Shown here: positions 45,115 through 56,552 of the stretch, in pieces
Numbering within the stretch: position 1 is the first letter of the stretch
Layout of the letters: each line of letters begins with the position of its first letter
Assembly (NCBI RefSeq): GCF_016239305.1
Contig: NZ_JAEHOQ010000023.1
Span: forward strand, 1-64,000
Source of the DNA: Proteus vulgaris
GTDB taxonomy: Bacteria > Pseudomonadota > Gammaproteobacteria > Enterobacterales > Enterobacteriaceae
Length of the DNA stretch: 64,000 nt
Reading direction: 5' to 3'
The notes under the pieces: generated by a model
Told to the model about the DNA's origin: nothing
What the model saw: only the letters and a program-made list of their open reading frames with translations
Databases searched by the model: none
Position numbers and translations under genes: made by a program

Positions 45115-45666
45115 TTAAAAATAAGTCACAAAATCAGTTAAGTCGGCAGGAGAAACCGTGCTTGGCGCTTTTAAGGCTGGCGTACCTAAATACAGAAAAC
45201 CAACAATTTGGTCATGTTCACCACAGCCAAGTCCTTCTCTTACGATCGCATCATGAGTCCAAGAGCCTGAACGCCAAATTCCCCCAAATCCTTGTGCAAC
45301 AGCCGCCATTTGCATTGCTTGTACACTACAACCAGCGGCAACCACTTGTTCCCATTCAGGCACTTTAGGATGATCTTTCACTTTCGCAATAACCGTGATG
45401 ATCAAAGGGGCACGAAAAGGTGCATTTTTTGCTTTTTCTTCAACTTCTGGCCCTAAATTACCCACAACAGCAGCTCTATGCAGTAATTGGCTAAAACGCT
45501 CAATACCTTCGTTTTGTATCACAATAAAGTGCCAAGGCTTAAGTGCGCCATGATCAGGCGCGCGCATACCCGCTTGTAAAATAGTATTGAGGGCTTCACT
45601 ATCGGGGGCTGGGGTAGTCAATCGAGAAGCTGAACGGCGGTTCAAAAGCAGTGTTAATGCATCCAT
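45115..45666 (-). CDS. ydjA: NAD(P)H nitroreductase-family protein YdjA
   Basis: This 183-residue FMN-binding protein is a short nitroreductase-fold member. The N-terminal FMN phosphate-binding segment is [21 protein letters not shown], followed by [13 protein letters not shown] and [12 protein letters not shown]. Family members reduce nitro or quinone substrates, but the physiological substrate of YdjA is not known. It is 16 bases upstream of selD and is the first gene of the ydjA-selD-topB operon. Confidence 0.93.
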   Translation of the reverse strand: MDALTLLLNRRSASRLTTPAPDSEALNTILQAGMRAPDHGALKPWHFIVIQNEGIERFSQLLHRAAVVGNLGPEVEEKAKNAPFRAPLIITVIAKVKDHPKVPEWEQVVAAGCSVQAMQMAAVAQGFGGIWRSGSWTHDAIVREGLGCGEHDQIVGFLYLGTPALKAPSTVSPADLTDFVTYF

Positions 45667-46211
45667 TTTTATTCTCCTGTCAGCATTTTATTTTAGCAAG
45701 ATCCCATTCTTATGGGGATGGACAGTTCTTATCAATTCGCAGTATAACAAACTGTTATATTACCACCATCCATAGATTTAGGCGGGAATTTTTCTAAAAA
45801 TCAGTTGTATGGTTATTTAATCGTAATTTATTGTTCATAAAATGAATAATCTTACTCACCTAAGTTAATTTAAGCTTATTTTGATCCTACTTTTCTTTTT
45901 AATTCGACGATTTCCTATATTACTTTGATGCCTTTTTGTGTGACATTTTTTAGTTATTTTTACGTAAGATAAATATTTACTTAATAACGCCTTAAACAAA
46001 AGGTTATCATTAATGGCTTCCTAAAAATCAATGACAGACATTCAATAAGAGCTATATTAGAATATTCCTTCATTGTTATTGCTATTCCCTCTATTGCTAA
46101 CAACATATTTTGTTTTAATAGTATGAGATTATGTGGATGTAGCCTGCTTACCAATAATTCTAGCATGACTGTTTAGGATTAAAATTTAGCTTTACATGAT
46201 GTGGAGATAAT
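45667..46211. other. Divergent region between ydjA and sppA
   Basis: This stretch of 545 bases has no supportable gene; short frames on the minus strand lack ribosome binding sites and family features. It holds the promoters of ydjA and sppA. Confidence 0.5.
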
Positions 46212-48068
46212 ATGAATAAAATTATGGAGTTAATCGGCGCAATATTAAAATTTAGTTGGCAAGCCATTAACTTTATCAGGAAATTAATCTTAAACGTTAT
46301 TTTCTTTTTCCTTCTCTTTATGGCCTTTGGTATTTTCTTAATTACCAAAGAAGCACAAAAGCCCGTTGATTATGAAGGCGCCCTTCTTGTTGATCTTAAA
46401 GGTGTGATTGTTGACCAAACCGCAACACAAAATCCTTTAGGCGAAGTTGGACGCGAGCTTTTAGGTGTATCAAGTAGCCAACTTCAAGAAAATTCCTTAT
46501 TTGAAATTGTTGATACTCTACGCCTAGCTTCTCAAGATCCGAAAATTAAAGGAATGATATTAAAACTTGATGAATTCGCAGGTGCTGATCAACCGTCATT
46601 AAATTATATTGGTAAAGCACTTAATGAATTTAAAAAGACAGGTAAACCAATTTTTGCAGTCAGTGGCTATTACAACCAGCCACAATATTACCTTGCCTCT
46701 TATGCCGATAAAGTGTATCTCACGCCTCAAGGTGCTGTGGGTATTTATGGTTTTGGTTTTCAAAACCTCTATTACAAAACACTATTAGAAAATTTAAAAA
46801 TTAGTACTCATATTTTCCGCGTAGGCACCTATAAATCTGCGGTTGAGCCATTAATGCGTAACGACATGTCTGCGGAATCTCGAGAAGCCTCATTACGTTT
46901 AGTCAATGCACTATGGTCTACGTATTTAACCCAGATTGCAGAAAACCGTAGCATTACCACAGAAGATATTTTCCCGGGCGCAAAAGAGATGATTGCCCAA
47001 TTACGTAATGCAGATGGTGATAACGCCACTTATGCGCTAAATCATAAATTGGTGGATTCTGTAAGCTCATATGCACAATTTGAAGCTGATATGACAGAAA
47101 CCTTCCAGTGGGATAAAGAAAATAAGCAATTTAACAATATCAGTATTTATGATTATGCCGATACGCTAACTTCACCATTACCTGCAAGTGATGAAGGAAA
47201 TATCGCCGTGGTGGTTGTTCAAGGTGCCATCATTGATGGTGAAAGCATCCCCGGCTCTGCGGGTGGCTCAACTATTGCAAATCAAATTCGCCAAGCGCGT
47301 TTAGATCCGAATATTAAGGCGCTTGTATTACGCGTAAATAGTCCTGGTGGTAGCGTTTCGGCCTCAGAGCAAATACGCAGTGAAGTGGTTGCTTTTAAAC
47401 AACAGAAAAAATATGTGGTTGTATCAATGGGAGGCATGGCTGCATCAGGTGGATATTGGATCTCAACTCCTGCAAATAAGATTATTGCCAGCCCTTCAAC
47501 ATTAACGGGTTCTATTGGTATTTTTGGCGTTATTAATACGTTTGAAAATAGCTTAGAGTCTATTGGTGTTTATACCGATGGTGTAACAACCTCACCTTTA
47601 GCCGGATTATCTGTCACTAATAAGCTCCCGGAAGAGTTTGCAGAGCTTTTACAGTTAAATATCGAAAGTGGTTATAAAACATTCCTTAATTTAGTGGCTG
47701 AATCACGGAAGAAAACACCGGCTCAAATCGATCGGATTGCTCAAGGCCGTGTATGGGTAGGAATAGATGCAAAAAATGTCGGTTTAGTTGATGAGTTTGG
47801 TGATTTTGATGACGCAATTGATGCGGTTGCTAAAATGGCAAAAATTGAACAACCGGTTGTTGATTGGATGAAACCTGAATTAAGTCTATCTGAACAGATC
47901 ATAATGAGTTTATCCTCTAACGCAAAAGCGCTTATTCCTGATCCATTACAAGCTTATTTGCCAGCACCTGTTTTAAAAGAAGTTAAAACACAAACTGAGT
48001 TTTACCGCAATATGAACGATCCGCTAAATCGCTATGCATATTGTTTATCTTGTGGTGATATTCAATAA
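46212..48068 (+). CDS. sppA: Signal peptide peptidase SppA (protease IV)
   Basis: This 618-residue inner-membrane serine peptidase degrades cleaved signal peptides. One N-terminal transmembrane helix (LILNVIFFFLLFMAFGIFLI) anchors tandem SppA domains facing the periplasm. The general-base lysine is in VGTYKSAVEPLMRNDMS in the first repeat, and the nucleophile serine is in MGGMAASGGYWIST in the second, the split dyad of the long enterobacterial form. It is monocistronic upstream of a terminator. Confidence 0.95.
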   Translation: MNKIMELIGAILKFSWQAINFIRKLILNVIFFFLLFMAFGIFLITKEAQKPVDYEGALLVDLKGVIVDQTATQNPLGEVGRELLGVSSSQLQENSLFEIVDTLRLASQDPKIKGMILKLDEFAGADQPSLNYIGKALNEFKKTGKPIFAVSGYYNQPQYYLASYADKVYLTPQGAVGIYGFGFQNLYYKTLLENLKISTHIFRVGTYKSAVEPLMRNDMSAESREASLRLVNALWSTYLTQIAENRSITTEDIFPGAKEMIAQLRNADGDNATYALNHKLVDSVSSYAQFEADMTETFQWDKENKQFNNISIYDYADTLTSPLPASDEGNIAVVVVQGAIIDGESIPGSAGGSTIANQIRQARLDPNIKALVLRVNSPGGSVSASEQIRSEVVAFKQQKKYVVVSMGGMAASGGYWISTPANKIIASPSTLTGSIGIFGVINTFENSLESIGVYTDGVTTSPLAGLSVTNKLPEEFAELLQLNIESGYKTFLNLVAESRKKTPAQIDRIAQGRVWVGIDAKNVGLVDEFGDFDDAIDAVAKMAKIEQPVVDWMKPELSLSEQIIMSLSSNAKALIPDPLQAYLPAPVLKEVKTQTEFYRNMNDPLNRYAYCLSCGDIQ

Positions 48069-48080
48069 TCTTTTCAATCT

Positions 48081-48109
48081 ATACACCTGCTCATATAGAG
48101 TAGGTGTAT
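48081..48109 (+). terminator. sppA terminator
   Basis: TACACCTGCTC pairs with GAGTAGGTGTA (one G-T pair) around a 5-base loop, and T-rich CCTCTCTTTTTT follows. Confidence 0.75.
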
Positions 48110-48313
48110 TCCTCTCTTTTTTCTGACTTTTGATAGAATGATATTCTGATGAATACTTTTTGTTCGTTTGTATTCAAGCTATTTTTAACACAATGATTTA
48201 AAGCAGATATTAGATAGTCTCTATTTTCTTTTTTTAGCATCCTTTCCTTTTTTTATTCTGCAAACTCCCTATAATCAGGTATTTCTCACAGCTTAATAAG
48301 AGTGCTTTGTCTG

Positions 48314-49336
48314 ATGCAAAAGAAATCAATCTACGTTGTTTATACTGGCGGTACTATTGGTATGCAACATTCTGAACATGGCTATATTCCTGTATCAGGA
48401 CATTTACAACGCCAATTAGCTAAAATGCCAGAATTCCATCGTGAAGAGATGCCCGATTTTACGATCAAAGAGCACCTTCCTTTAATTGATTCTTCAAATA
48501 TCACACCTGAAGACTGGCAATCTATCGCTGACGATATTAATGAGAATTATCATAACTATGATGGATTCGTTATTCTTCATGGTACTGATACCATGGCATT
48601 TACGGCCTCAGCACTCTCTTTTATGTTTGAGAACCTTAGTAAACCCATTATCGTCACGGGCTCTCAAATTCCTTTAGAAGCTTTACGCTCTGACGGACAA
48701 ACTAATCTATTAAATGCGCTTTATTTAGCTGCACATCACCCAATTAATGAAGTTGCACTTTTCTTTAATAACACTCTGTATCGCGGTAACCGCACAGTAA
48801 AAGCACATGCAGATGGTTTTAATGCGTTTGCATCGCCGAACAGCGCCCCTCTTTTAGAAGCAGGGATTAATATTAAGCAATTTAAAATTAATTCATTTCC
48901 AAAAGGAAAAGGTGAATTTATTGCACATAATATTACGCCTCAACCCATCGGTGTTGTCACAATTTATCCTGGCCTTTCAGATGAGATCGTTAAAAATATT
49001 CTGATGCAACCAGTGAAAGCATTAATATTACGTTCTTATGGCGTGGGTAATGCCCCCTCACACCCCGCTTTACTTTCTACATTACGCGAAGCAACAGAGC
49101 GTGGCATTGTGGTTATTAATCTTACACAATGTATTTCTGGTCGAGTGAATATGGAAGGTTATGCAACAGGTCAAGCCTTAGCTGAAGTCGGCGTTATTAG
49201 TGGTTATGATATGACATTTGAGGCAACATTAACTAAACTGCATTATCTCCTTAGCCAACAATTTGATTACACTGAAATTTGTCGCTTAATGCAACAAAAC
49301 CTTCGCGGTGAAATGACATTAAACGATAACGATTAA
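48314..49336 (+). CDS. ansA: L-asparaginase I (cytoplasmic)
   Basis: This 340-residue asparaginase hydrolyses asparagine to aspartate and ammonia in the cytoplasm. The first catalytic Thr is in VYTGGTIGM and the second in HGTDTMAFTASAL; there is no signal peptide, which separates it from the periplasmic type II enzyme. I start at the ATG at 48314, which matches the family N-terminus MQKKSIYV; the GTG four codons earlier has no family support. pncA follows after 22 bases as in E. coli, so the two share a transcript. Confidence 0.95.
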   Translation: MQKKSIYVVYTGGTIGMQHSEHGYIPVSGHLQRQLAKMPEFHREEMPDFTIKEHLPLIDSSNITPEDWQSIADDINENYHNYDGFVILHGTDTMAFTASALSFMFENLSKPIIVTGSQIPLEALRSDGQTNLLNALYLAAHHPINEVALFFNNTLYRGNRTVKAHADGFNAFASPNSAPLLEAGINIKQFKINSFPKGKGEFIAHNITPQPIGVVTIYPGLSDEIVKNILMQPVKALILRSYGVGNAPSHPALLSTLREATERGIVVINLTQCISGRVNMEGYATGQALAEVGVISGYDMTFEATLTKLHYLLSQQFDYTEICRLMQQNLRGEMTLNDND

Positions 49337-49358
49337 GCTTAATAAAAGGGCAAATTTA

Positions 49359-50003
49359 GTGAAAAACTCTGCGCTATTACTGGTTGATATACAAAACGAT
49401 TTTTGTACAGGGGGTGCTTTAGCTGTTAACGAGAGTGAGAAGGTTATTCAAACAGCCAATCAGCTCATTAATGGTTTCAAGCAAACTAAAAGCCCGATTA
49501 TTGCAAGTTTAGATTGGCATCCAGCCGATCATCTTAGTTTTGCTGAAAATTCAGGTACCGTTATAGGTGAAATTGGGAAACTGAACGGGTTACCACAAGT
49601 TTGGTGGCCGGTGCATTGCGTACAAAATTCTCACGGTGCCGCATTTCACCCCGAGCTCAATCACACACTGATTAACCATATTATTTACAAAGGCCAAAAT
49701 CGCCTTATTGACAGCTATAGTGCCTTTTTTGATAACGACCACGAATATCAAACAGGCTTACATACCCTTTTGCAAATGCTTAATATAAAACATCTTTACA
49801 TTCTTGGTATTGCGACTGATTACTGCGTTAAATTTACGGTACTGGATGCTTTACAATTAGGTTATCAAGTGTCTGTCATTACTGATGGTTGCCGTGGTGT
49901 CAATATTCAAGATAACGACAGCCAACTAGCGCTAGAAGAGATGCAAGCGAAGGGAGCGACATTAATAGATTCAGCGCATTGGCTTAATCGTAACAATCAA
50001 TAG
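49359..50003 (+). CDS. pncA: Nicotinamidase PncA
   Basis: This 214-residue amidase converts nicotinamide to nicotinate in NAD salvage. The catalytic Asp is in LLVDIQNDFC, the metal-binding Asp/His lie in SLDWHPADHLSF, and the nucleophile Cys is in GIATDYCVKFT. The start is a GTG, placed after AAAAGGG; it aligns with the family N-terminus. It is in an operon with ansA. Confidence 0.95.
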   Translation: MKNSALLLVDIQNDFCTGGALAVNESEKVIQTANQLINGFKQTKSPIIASLDWHPADHLSFAENSGTVIGEIGKLNGLPQVWWPVHCVQNSHGAAFHPELNHTLINHIIYKGQNRLIDSYSAFFDNDHEYQTGLHTLLQMLNIKHLYILGIATDYCVKFTVLDALQLGYQVSVITDGCRGVNIQDNDSQLALEEMQAKGATLIDSAHWLNRNNQ

Positions 50004-50039
50004 TTCGTTATTTTCTTTATCTTCATAAAATCAGGAAGA

Positions 50040-50072
50040 GGCTATTTTAATCGGTTCAGCTAATAAATAGCC
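50040..50072 (+). terminator. Possible pncA terminator
   Basis: GGCTATTT and AAATAGCC form an 8-bp stem with a 17-base loop followed by CTTTCTTAT. Confidence 0.5.
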
Positions 50073-50108
50073 CTTTCTTATATTAATTCTATCCATTCAC
50101 CACATGTT

Positions 50109-50390
50109 TTAGTCATCATCTATTGGCGTTAGCGTTGCCAAACGTTCAGATTGAAACTGAGCTTTTAATTCTTGTTTGCTCTTCATGGTAATTTGTCCAT
50201 TAGTGCCTACAGTCATATGCTCAGGTGTGTGGTTATTTTTTGCTTGCCATAATAAAACAATCTGCATGCAATGTTCTTTTTGTTCATTAGTCAATGCAAC
50301 ACCGTCAGGCCATTTGCCTAATTCAACTGCAGTTGAAATACGCTGATAAATTTCAGGGGTTACCATCGAAATAAGTTCATTAACTTCCAT
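50109..50390 (-). CDS. yeaC: YeaC family protein (DUF1315)
   Basis: This small 93-residue protein has the family sequence TPEIYQRISTAVELGKWPDG and HCMQIVLLWQAKNNH. Its function is unknown. I start at the ATG at 50390, 6 bases after GGAG; the longer frame starts inside that site. It lies downstream of msrB in the same orientation, the same neighbour order as in E. coli (yeaC-msrB-gapA). Confidence 0.88.
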   Translation of the reverse strand: MEVNELISMVTPEIYQRISTAVELGKWPDGVALTNEQKEHCMQIVLLWQAKNNHTPEHMTVGTNGQITMKSKQELKAQFQSERLATLTPIDDD

Positions 50391-50472
50391 TGATTGCTCC
50401 ATAAGCTAAATAATCACTTAAAATGGCTGAATCGTTTTTTCATTTGTTATTATTTTGTTAATTCAACAATTA

Positions 50473-50910
50473 TCAACCTTTCTGCTCTTCACCTGTCTCA
50501 CTATTTATAAATGACAGTGAAGCTGAATTAACACAATAACGCTCCCCTGTAGGGGTTGGGCCATCATTAAAAACATGACCTAAATGCGCACCACACTGCT
50601 GGCAACGTATTTCCGTTCTTTTCATATTATGAGAAAAATCATCAACATAGCAAATCGCATCACTATTAACGGGTTGGTAAAAACTAGGCCAGCCACATCC
50701 TGCATCAAATTTTGTGTCTGAATAAAATAAGGGAGCAGAACAACATAAACAGTGATAAATCCCAGTTTGGCGATTATGTAATAATTTACCACTAAACGGA
50801 GGTTCTGTGCCGTGTTGTTGCGTCACATAACGTTGCATTTCATTGAGTGTTGATAAATCAAGATGATTGTTATTACTTGAAATATTCACTTTCTTTTCAT
50901 TATCTGCCAT
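50473..50910 (-). CDS. msrB: Peptide methionine (R)-S-oxide reductase MsrB
   Basis: This 145-residue enzyme repairs the R form of methionine sulfoxide in proteins. Two zinc CxxC pairs are visible (Cys54/Cys57 in HCLCCSAP, and [10 protein letters not shown]). The catalytic cysteine is in [11 protein letters not shown], and the substrate pocket includes GCGWPSF. It is divergent from gapA, as in E. coli. Confidence 0.95.
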   Translation of the reverse strand: MADNEKKVNISSNNNHLDLSTLNEMQRYVTQQHGTEPPFSGKLLHNRQTGIYHCLCCSAPLFYSDTKFDAGCGWPSFYQPVNSDAICYVDDFSHNMKRTEIRCQQCGAHLGHVFNDGPTPTGERYCVNSASLSFINSETGEEQKG

Positions 50911-51179
50911 ATCGACCTCGTGCTCAGAAAAATGCTTTTTAAAACAACAGTGAATAATAACAAAGATTTAACAACAAATCTGGAAAATATAGTCTAAAAT
51001 CAACAAGAGTAATCTTTAGTTTTTGAAATGTGATGAATTTCACATAACGGAGCAAAGGTAACTTCATTTATCGGCGTTGATCCCGATAATACACAGCGTA
51101 ACATTTAGCTAAAACGACCAATCTTTAAGCGAAAAGTGTTTTTTTAATTGATTTTTTGCAATTATTGACACGATTCCGC

Positions 51180-51207
51180 TTGACGATTGGCGCGGTTTTG
51201 GTAACTT
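51180..51207 (+). promoter_or_regulatory. Candidate gapA promoter
   Basis: TTGACG and TAACTT are 16 bases apart and end 46 bases before the gapA ATG. A second TTGACA lies 15 bases further upstream at 51165-51170, so more than one promoter may be used, as in E. coli gapA. Confidence 0.4.
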
Positions 51208-51232
51208 TAGAAGCAACTTTTTAATTCACTAA

Positions 51233-52249
<1,017 letters not shown>

Positions 52250-52278
52250 TTAGAGCCTAGAAAATCAAGATTTTGCTT

Positions 52279-52305
52279 AGAGCCACCTTTTAGGTGGCTC
52301 TTTTA
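52279..52305 (+). terminator. gapA terminator
   Basis: AGAGCCACC and GGTGGCTCT form a 9-bp GC-rich stem followed by TTTATTTT. Confidence 0.9.
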
Positions 52306-52363
52306 TTTTCTAGCTAGTCAGTTTATTGTATTGAAATAGTCAGTGACAGAAGGCCAAAAGATA

Positions 52364-53248
52364 ATGAACGAGAAAATTTTTTCATTGCCGATTGTTGAAC
52401 AAATATCACCTTATTTAAGTCGTCGGCAATTAGGTGAACTTCCTATCCTTGTTATTTCACATCCTAAAGTACGTGCGGCTATTAGCCTTCAAGGTGCACA
52501 TTTAATTGCTTGGCAACCCGCACAAGAGCACCCTGTCTTTTGGCTCAGTGAAGCTTCACTTTTTACTCCTGGTGTTGCCATTCGTGGTGGGATCCCTATT
52601 TGCTGGCCTTGGTTCGCTTCAGCAGGTACACCAAGTCATGGATTTGCACGTATTCTACCTTGGGAGTTTAGCGCTCACACAGAGCAAGATGACAGTGTGC
52701 TTATCACAATGACACTAAAAGAAAGCCAACAAACACAAAAATATTGGCCTCATCCATTTACCCTAATTGCTCGTTTTAAATTAGGTGTAACTTGTGAAGT
52801 AGAATTAGAATCTTACGGTGATTATGATGCAACAGCTGCCCTTCACTCTTATTTTAATGTGAGTGATATTGATAATGTCTCCGTCACTGGACTAGGAGGC
52901 CACTACATTGACACTGTAGCGGACAAAGAAGTCTATACTGATGAAACCTCGTTACGTTTTAATGGACGCACTGACAGGCTTTACACTGAGCCTGACGATT
53001 TTAATCTTATTCATGATGATGATTGGGATCGCACAATTGAAGTTCATCATTATCACCATAGTGATGTGGTATGTTGGAACCCCGGTGCAGAGCTCGCAAG
53101 TTCTATGAAAGATATGAGTGCAGGTGGTTATCGTAAAATGGCTTGTGTAGAGACTGCTCGCATCCATCAACCGTTAAAACCAGACAATGTCCACCCTGGT
53201 CGTTTATCTCTGGTAGTGCGTGTTCGTAAAAATATTGCTGAAAAATAA
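52364..53248 (+). CDS. yeaD: YeaD, D-hexose-6-phosphate mutarotase-like epimerase
   Basis: This 294-residue protein of the aldose-1-epimerase fold has family segments ALQGAHLIAW-type (ISLQGAHLIAWQPAQEHPVF), GIPICWPWF and ALHSYFNVSDI, with DVVCWNPG near the C-terminus holding active-site residues. Relatives interconvert anomers of glucose-6-phosphate. I start at the ATG at 52364, which aligns with the E. coli N-terminus; the GTG 21 bases earlier does not. It follows gapA as in E. coli. Confidence 0.92.
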   Translation: MNEKIFSLPIVEQISPYLSRRQLGELPILVISHPKVRAAISLQGAHLIAWQPAQEHPVFWLSEASLFTPGVAIRGGIPICWPWFASAGTPSHGFARILPWEFSAHTEQDDSVLITMTLKESQQTQKYWPHPFTLIARFKLGVTCEVELESYGDYDATAALHSYFNVSDIDNVSVTGLGGHYIDTVADKEVYTDETSLRFNGRTDRLYTEPDDFNLIHDDDWDRTIEVHHYHHSDVVCWNPGAELASSMKDMSAGGYRKMACVETARIHQPLKPDNVHPGRLSLVVRVRKNIAEK

Positions 53249-53272
53249 ATATTACTCACGCTTTACACAAAT

Positions 53273-53306
53273 AAAAAAGCTTCGAGGTTTAAATCGAAGC
53301 TTTTTT
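53273..53306. terminator. Bidirectional terminator between yeaD and mipA
   Basis: AAAAAAGCTTCGA and TCGAAGCTTTTTT form a 13-bp stem between convergent genes. Confidence 0.9.
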
Positions 53307-53352
53307 ATCATAAATAGACTATTTGATATTTATTGCGTTATACAGACATTAA

Positions 53353-54105
53353 TTAGAATGTATAAGTCACACCAGTCCACACAATCGCAGTTACAGACTT
53401 ATTTACCATTGGGCTGTCTTTGACTTCGCTTGGTAAATGGTCAACACGCCCCATAGCAAAAAAGTTCCATTTTTCAGCAAACTTGTAGTTAGCAGAAATC
53501 TCGAAATAAGGTCTCCAGCTATCATTTGGCGTATATTCAGCTAAGCCACTACGCTGTGATTCTGCATGAGTAATACCATAAGTATAACGGTTTTGCTTTT
53601 TGTTTTCCCAAACAATACCTGCACCCGGTTGGAAAGACCAATTGCCTAATTCGAAAGGATATAAATAGGCCGCATCAGCAATAATACCGTTACTTTTACC
53701 TAGCATATCACCAGAAACAATCGCTCTTAAGCTACCCCATGATTCATGATGTTTATAAGTAAATCCTCCCATCATAGTATCACGACGACGATTCAATTTT
53801 TTCATTTGTTCGTCGTCACTATCACTTGGTTTATAAGCTTGAGGATAATAGTGTAAATCAACAGAAAGTTGATCTTTAGGTGTGTTCCACAAGTAATACC
53901 CTGCGGCTAATGTCGCAAAATAGAAATTTTCTGATTGGTAGTTAACTTGTGGCACTGGTAATAAATAATCTTTTGATTTAGCCCCTTTATAAGGAGTGAC
54001 CTGCGCTAAGACCGAACCACCAATTGACCATTCCCCAGCAAATGCTGCTGGTGTGCTAAGTCCTGCAATAACGGCTAAAGAAATGATAATCTTCTTATTA
54101 CTCAC
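53353..54105 (-). CDS. mipA: MipA/OmpV family outer-membrane protein
   Basis: This 250-residue beta-barrel protein was described in E. coli as a scaffold linking MltA and PBP1B. I prefer the GTG start at 54105, which gives a clean signal peptide (SNKKIIISLAVIAGLSTPAAFA) cleaved before GEWSIGG; upstream ATGs at 54144 and 54126 would add a tail before the signal. The barrel ends with aromatic VWTGVTYTF, the usual C-terminal Phe for BAM-assembled proteins. It is downstream of the hypF gene in the same orientation. Confidence 0.88.
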   Translation of the reverse strand: MSNKKIIISLAVIAGLSTPAAFAGEWSIGGSVLAQVTPYKGAKSKDYLLPVPQVNYQSENFYFATLAAGYYLWNTPKDQLSVDLHYYPQAYKPSDSDDEQMKKLNRRRDTMMGGFTYKHHESWGSLRAIVSGDMLGKSNGIIADAAYLYPFELGNWSFQPGAGIVWENKKQNRYTYGITHAESQRSGLAEYTPNDSWRPYFEISANYKFAEKWNFFAMGRVDHLPSEVKDSPMVNKSVTAIVWTGVTYTF

Positions 54106-54199
54106 GATGATTTTCCATATTGTCATTAATAAAGTAGCAACCAAAAACCTATTTCAGTCACAATTAACTAAAATCGGTATTATTTTACCTATAATTATT

Positions 54200-56503
54200 T
54201 TAGTTTTGCATTAAATGTGTAGCAATCAGTGCTTGCCCTAATGCAATACCACCGTCTCCAACGGGCAACATCCTAGGGATTAGTACTTTTTTATTGTTTA
54301 ATTTTTTCTTAAACAGCTGTTTGAGTAATGTGTTATTTAACACACCGCCCGTAAGTACAACGGTATCAATCTGATGTTCATCAGCATATTGCAATGCAAT
54401 ATTACCTAAACTTTCAGCTAATAAATAATGAAATAGCCACGCCTTTTCACTGACATTAAGCTTTACACTTTCCCATTGTGACCAAAAAACAGACAGATCA
54501 AGCAAGTTATTTTTTATAGGCATTAAATGCCCATATTGCTTAATAATTTCCGTTTGTTTTTCTTTTTGACACGCTAATGCTGCTGTTTGTAAGTAACATG
54601 CGGCTTCACCTTCCCAACTTATTTCTTTAGGGGCTAATCCTAATGATGCTGAAACCGCATCAAATAAACGCCCACAAGAAGAGGCTTTAGGTGAATTTAA
54701 ACCACGTTCTACTGCCTTACTTAATATTTGCAAATCATTACTAGGTATCAATTGGGTGATAACACTACCTTGCCAATTATTAGAAAAAGTAGCTAAATGT
54801 GCGAACCAGTTTCGCCAAGGTTGGATAGAAGCCAGATTTCCCCCTGGCATGGCGACCGCAGGAAGTCCACCTATTCGTTCTGATTTTTGATAATCCACCC
54901 GCAGACATTCCCCTCCCCATAAAGAGCCATCTTGCCCATAACCTAAACCATCAAGTGCAATACCGACTACAGCACCTTGCTGATGGGTATGTCCATATTC
55001 GGCAAGACAAGAAACAATATGTGCATGATGATGAGAAACTTCAATGAGAGGGATATTTTGCGCGTGGGCAAATTGTTTACCCAGTTGATGGCTAATGTAA
55101 TTAGGATGTGCATCTATCGCAATCACTTTAGGCGTAAAGCGATAAATTTGCTGAAAAAGATCTAATGATTTCATCAATTGTTGACGCACACTTAAATCAT
55201 CAAGATCACCTAAATGAGGCCCCATAATGGCTTGGTGCTGACGTAATAAACAAAATACATTTTTAAGATCACCTCCCATTGCAAGCACTGAAGGTTGTGG
55301 CTCAAAATCATCGGGTAATGAAATAGCATCAGGAACATAGCCACGGGAACGACGGATCATAACACTCTGTTTATCTTCAATACGCACTAATGAATCATCA
55401 GCTCGCTGTATAATTTCCCTATTATGCATCAAGAATAGATCAGCAATATCGCGCAGTTGCATTAAGGCATCTTCGTTACTTAATGCGGGAGTGTGACCAG
55501 ATGCATTTCCTGATGTCATAACCAGAGGAATATTCGTACCATGCGCTAATAAATGTTGTAATGGGTTGGCTGGCAACATAACACCAACTTCAGTTAACCC
55601 CGGCGCAATAAGCTCCGCAAGTTTAGGTACAACAGCTTTAGGGACTAATACAATTGGGGCAGCCGTGCTTTGCAATGTTTGGATAGCGGTTGGAAGAAAA
55701 TCAGGATTTTGCTTATCTTCTTTAATTTGATCAATTCCAGTGATCATCACAGCTAATGGCTTTGCAGGTCGGTATTTGCGTTTTCGTAATAATGCAACGC
55801 TCTCATTATTACGTGCATCACACACTAAATGAAAACCACCAATACCTTTAACTGCAACTATCTTTCCAGCAAGTAACGCTTCACAAGCTTGTATTAATGC
55901 AAACTCTTTGATTGCTAACTCTTCACCCTGCTTATCCGCAAGCCAAATATAAGGCCCACACACAGGACACGCATTAGGTTGAGCATGGAATCGTCTATCT
56001 GCAGGATCTTCATATTCATGTTTACATTCAGGACAGAATGGAAATTCAGACATCGAGGTGAATGGCCTATCATAAGGCATTTTTTTTATGATAGTAAAAC
56101 GAGGGCCACAGTGTGTGCAGTTTATAAAAGGATAATGATAACGGCGATTTTTGGGATCAAACAGTTCATCAATACATGCTTGGCAAGTCGTGGCATCAGG
56201 TACTACTTGTGTATCCATTTCACCGCCACCACTTTTTACAATAATAAAGTCTGTCGGTAACTGTTCCCATTGATAGGGTGATTCTTCTATACGTTCAATA
56301 CGCGCTAATGGGGGGCATTCTGCTTTTAGTGCTTCAATAAACAGCGTATTTTTAGGTGAAGGCGTTAAATACACCAATACACCTAAACTGTCGTTACTCA
56401 CTTGCCCTAATAAACCAAAGCGATGAGCTAATTGCCAAACAAATGGACGAAAACCAACGCCTTGAACCTTACCTTTCACACGCAATGCAATGCCGTTACT
56501 CAT
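54200..56503 (-). CDS. hypF: [NiFe] hydrogenase maturation carbamoyltransferase HypF
   Basis: This 767-residue enzyme makes the carbamoyl group that becomes the cyanide ligand of [NiFe] hydrogenases. Domain order is an acylphosphatase-like domain (GKVQGVGFRPFVWQLA, residues 11-26), two zinc fingers (Cys107/110/129/132 and Cys157/160/179/182), a YrdC-like domain and a C-terminal Kae1-like domain with SHHHAHIVSCLAEY. The other hyp genes and hydrogenase operons are not in this window, so hypF is separate, as in several enterobacteria. It is followed by mipA and preceded by alr. Confidence 0.95.
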   Translation of the reverse strand: MSNGIALRVKGKVQGVGFRPFVWQLAHRFGLLGQVSNDSLGVLVYLTPSPKNTLFIEALKAECPPLARIERIEESPYQWEQLPTDFIIVKSGGGEMDTQVVPDATTCQACIDELFDPKNRRYHYPFINCTHCGPRFTIIKKMPYDRPFTSMSEFPFCPECKHEYEDPADRRFHAQPNACPVCGPYIWLADKQGEELAIKEFALIQACEALLAGKIVAVKGIGGFHLVCDARNNESVALLRKRKYRPAKPLAVMITGIDQIKEDKQNPDFLPTAIQTLQSTAAPIVLVPKAVVPKLAELIAPGLTEVGVMLPANPLQHLLAHGTNIPLVMTSGNASGHTPALSNEDALMQLRDIADLFLMHNREIIQRADDSLVRIEDKQSVMIRRSRGYVPDAISLPDDFEPQPSVLAMGGDLKNVFCLLRQHQAIMGPHLGDLDDLSVRQQLMKSLDLFQQIYRFTPKVIAIDAHPNYISHQLGKQFAHAQNIPLIEVSHHHAHIVSCLAEYGHTHQQGAVVGIALDGLGYGQDGSLWGGECLRVDYQKSERIGGLPAVAMPGGNLASIQPWRNWFAHLATFSNNWQGSVITQLIPSNDLQILSKAVERGLNSPKASSCGRLFDAVSASLGLAPKEISWEGEAACYLQTAALACQKEKQTEIIKQYGHLMPIKNNLLDLSVFWSQWESVKLNVSEKAWLFHYLLAESLGNIALQYADEHQIDTVVLTGGVLNNTLLKQLFKKKLNNKKVLIPRMLPVGDGGIALGQALIATHLMQN

Positions 56504-56552
56504 AGGATCACCAAATCAAAATAAATTTAAGCTTATTCTAGTTTAGTGATTA

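Noticed and set aside
45981-46166. 61-residue minus-strand frame upstream of sppA
   Set aside because: It has no ribosome binding site, low-complexity hydrophobic composition and no family resemblance; it probably reflects AT-rich noise.
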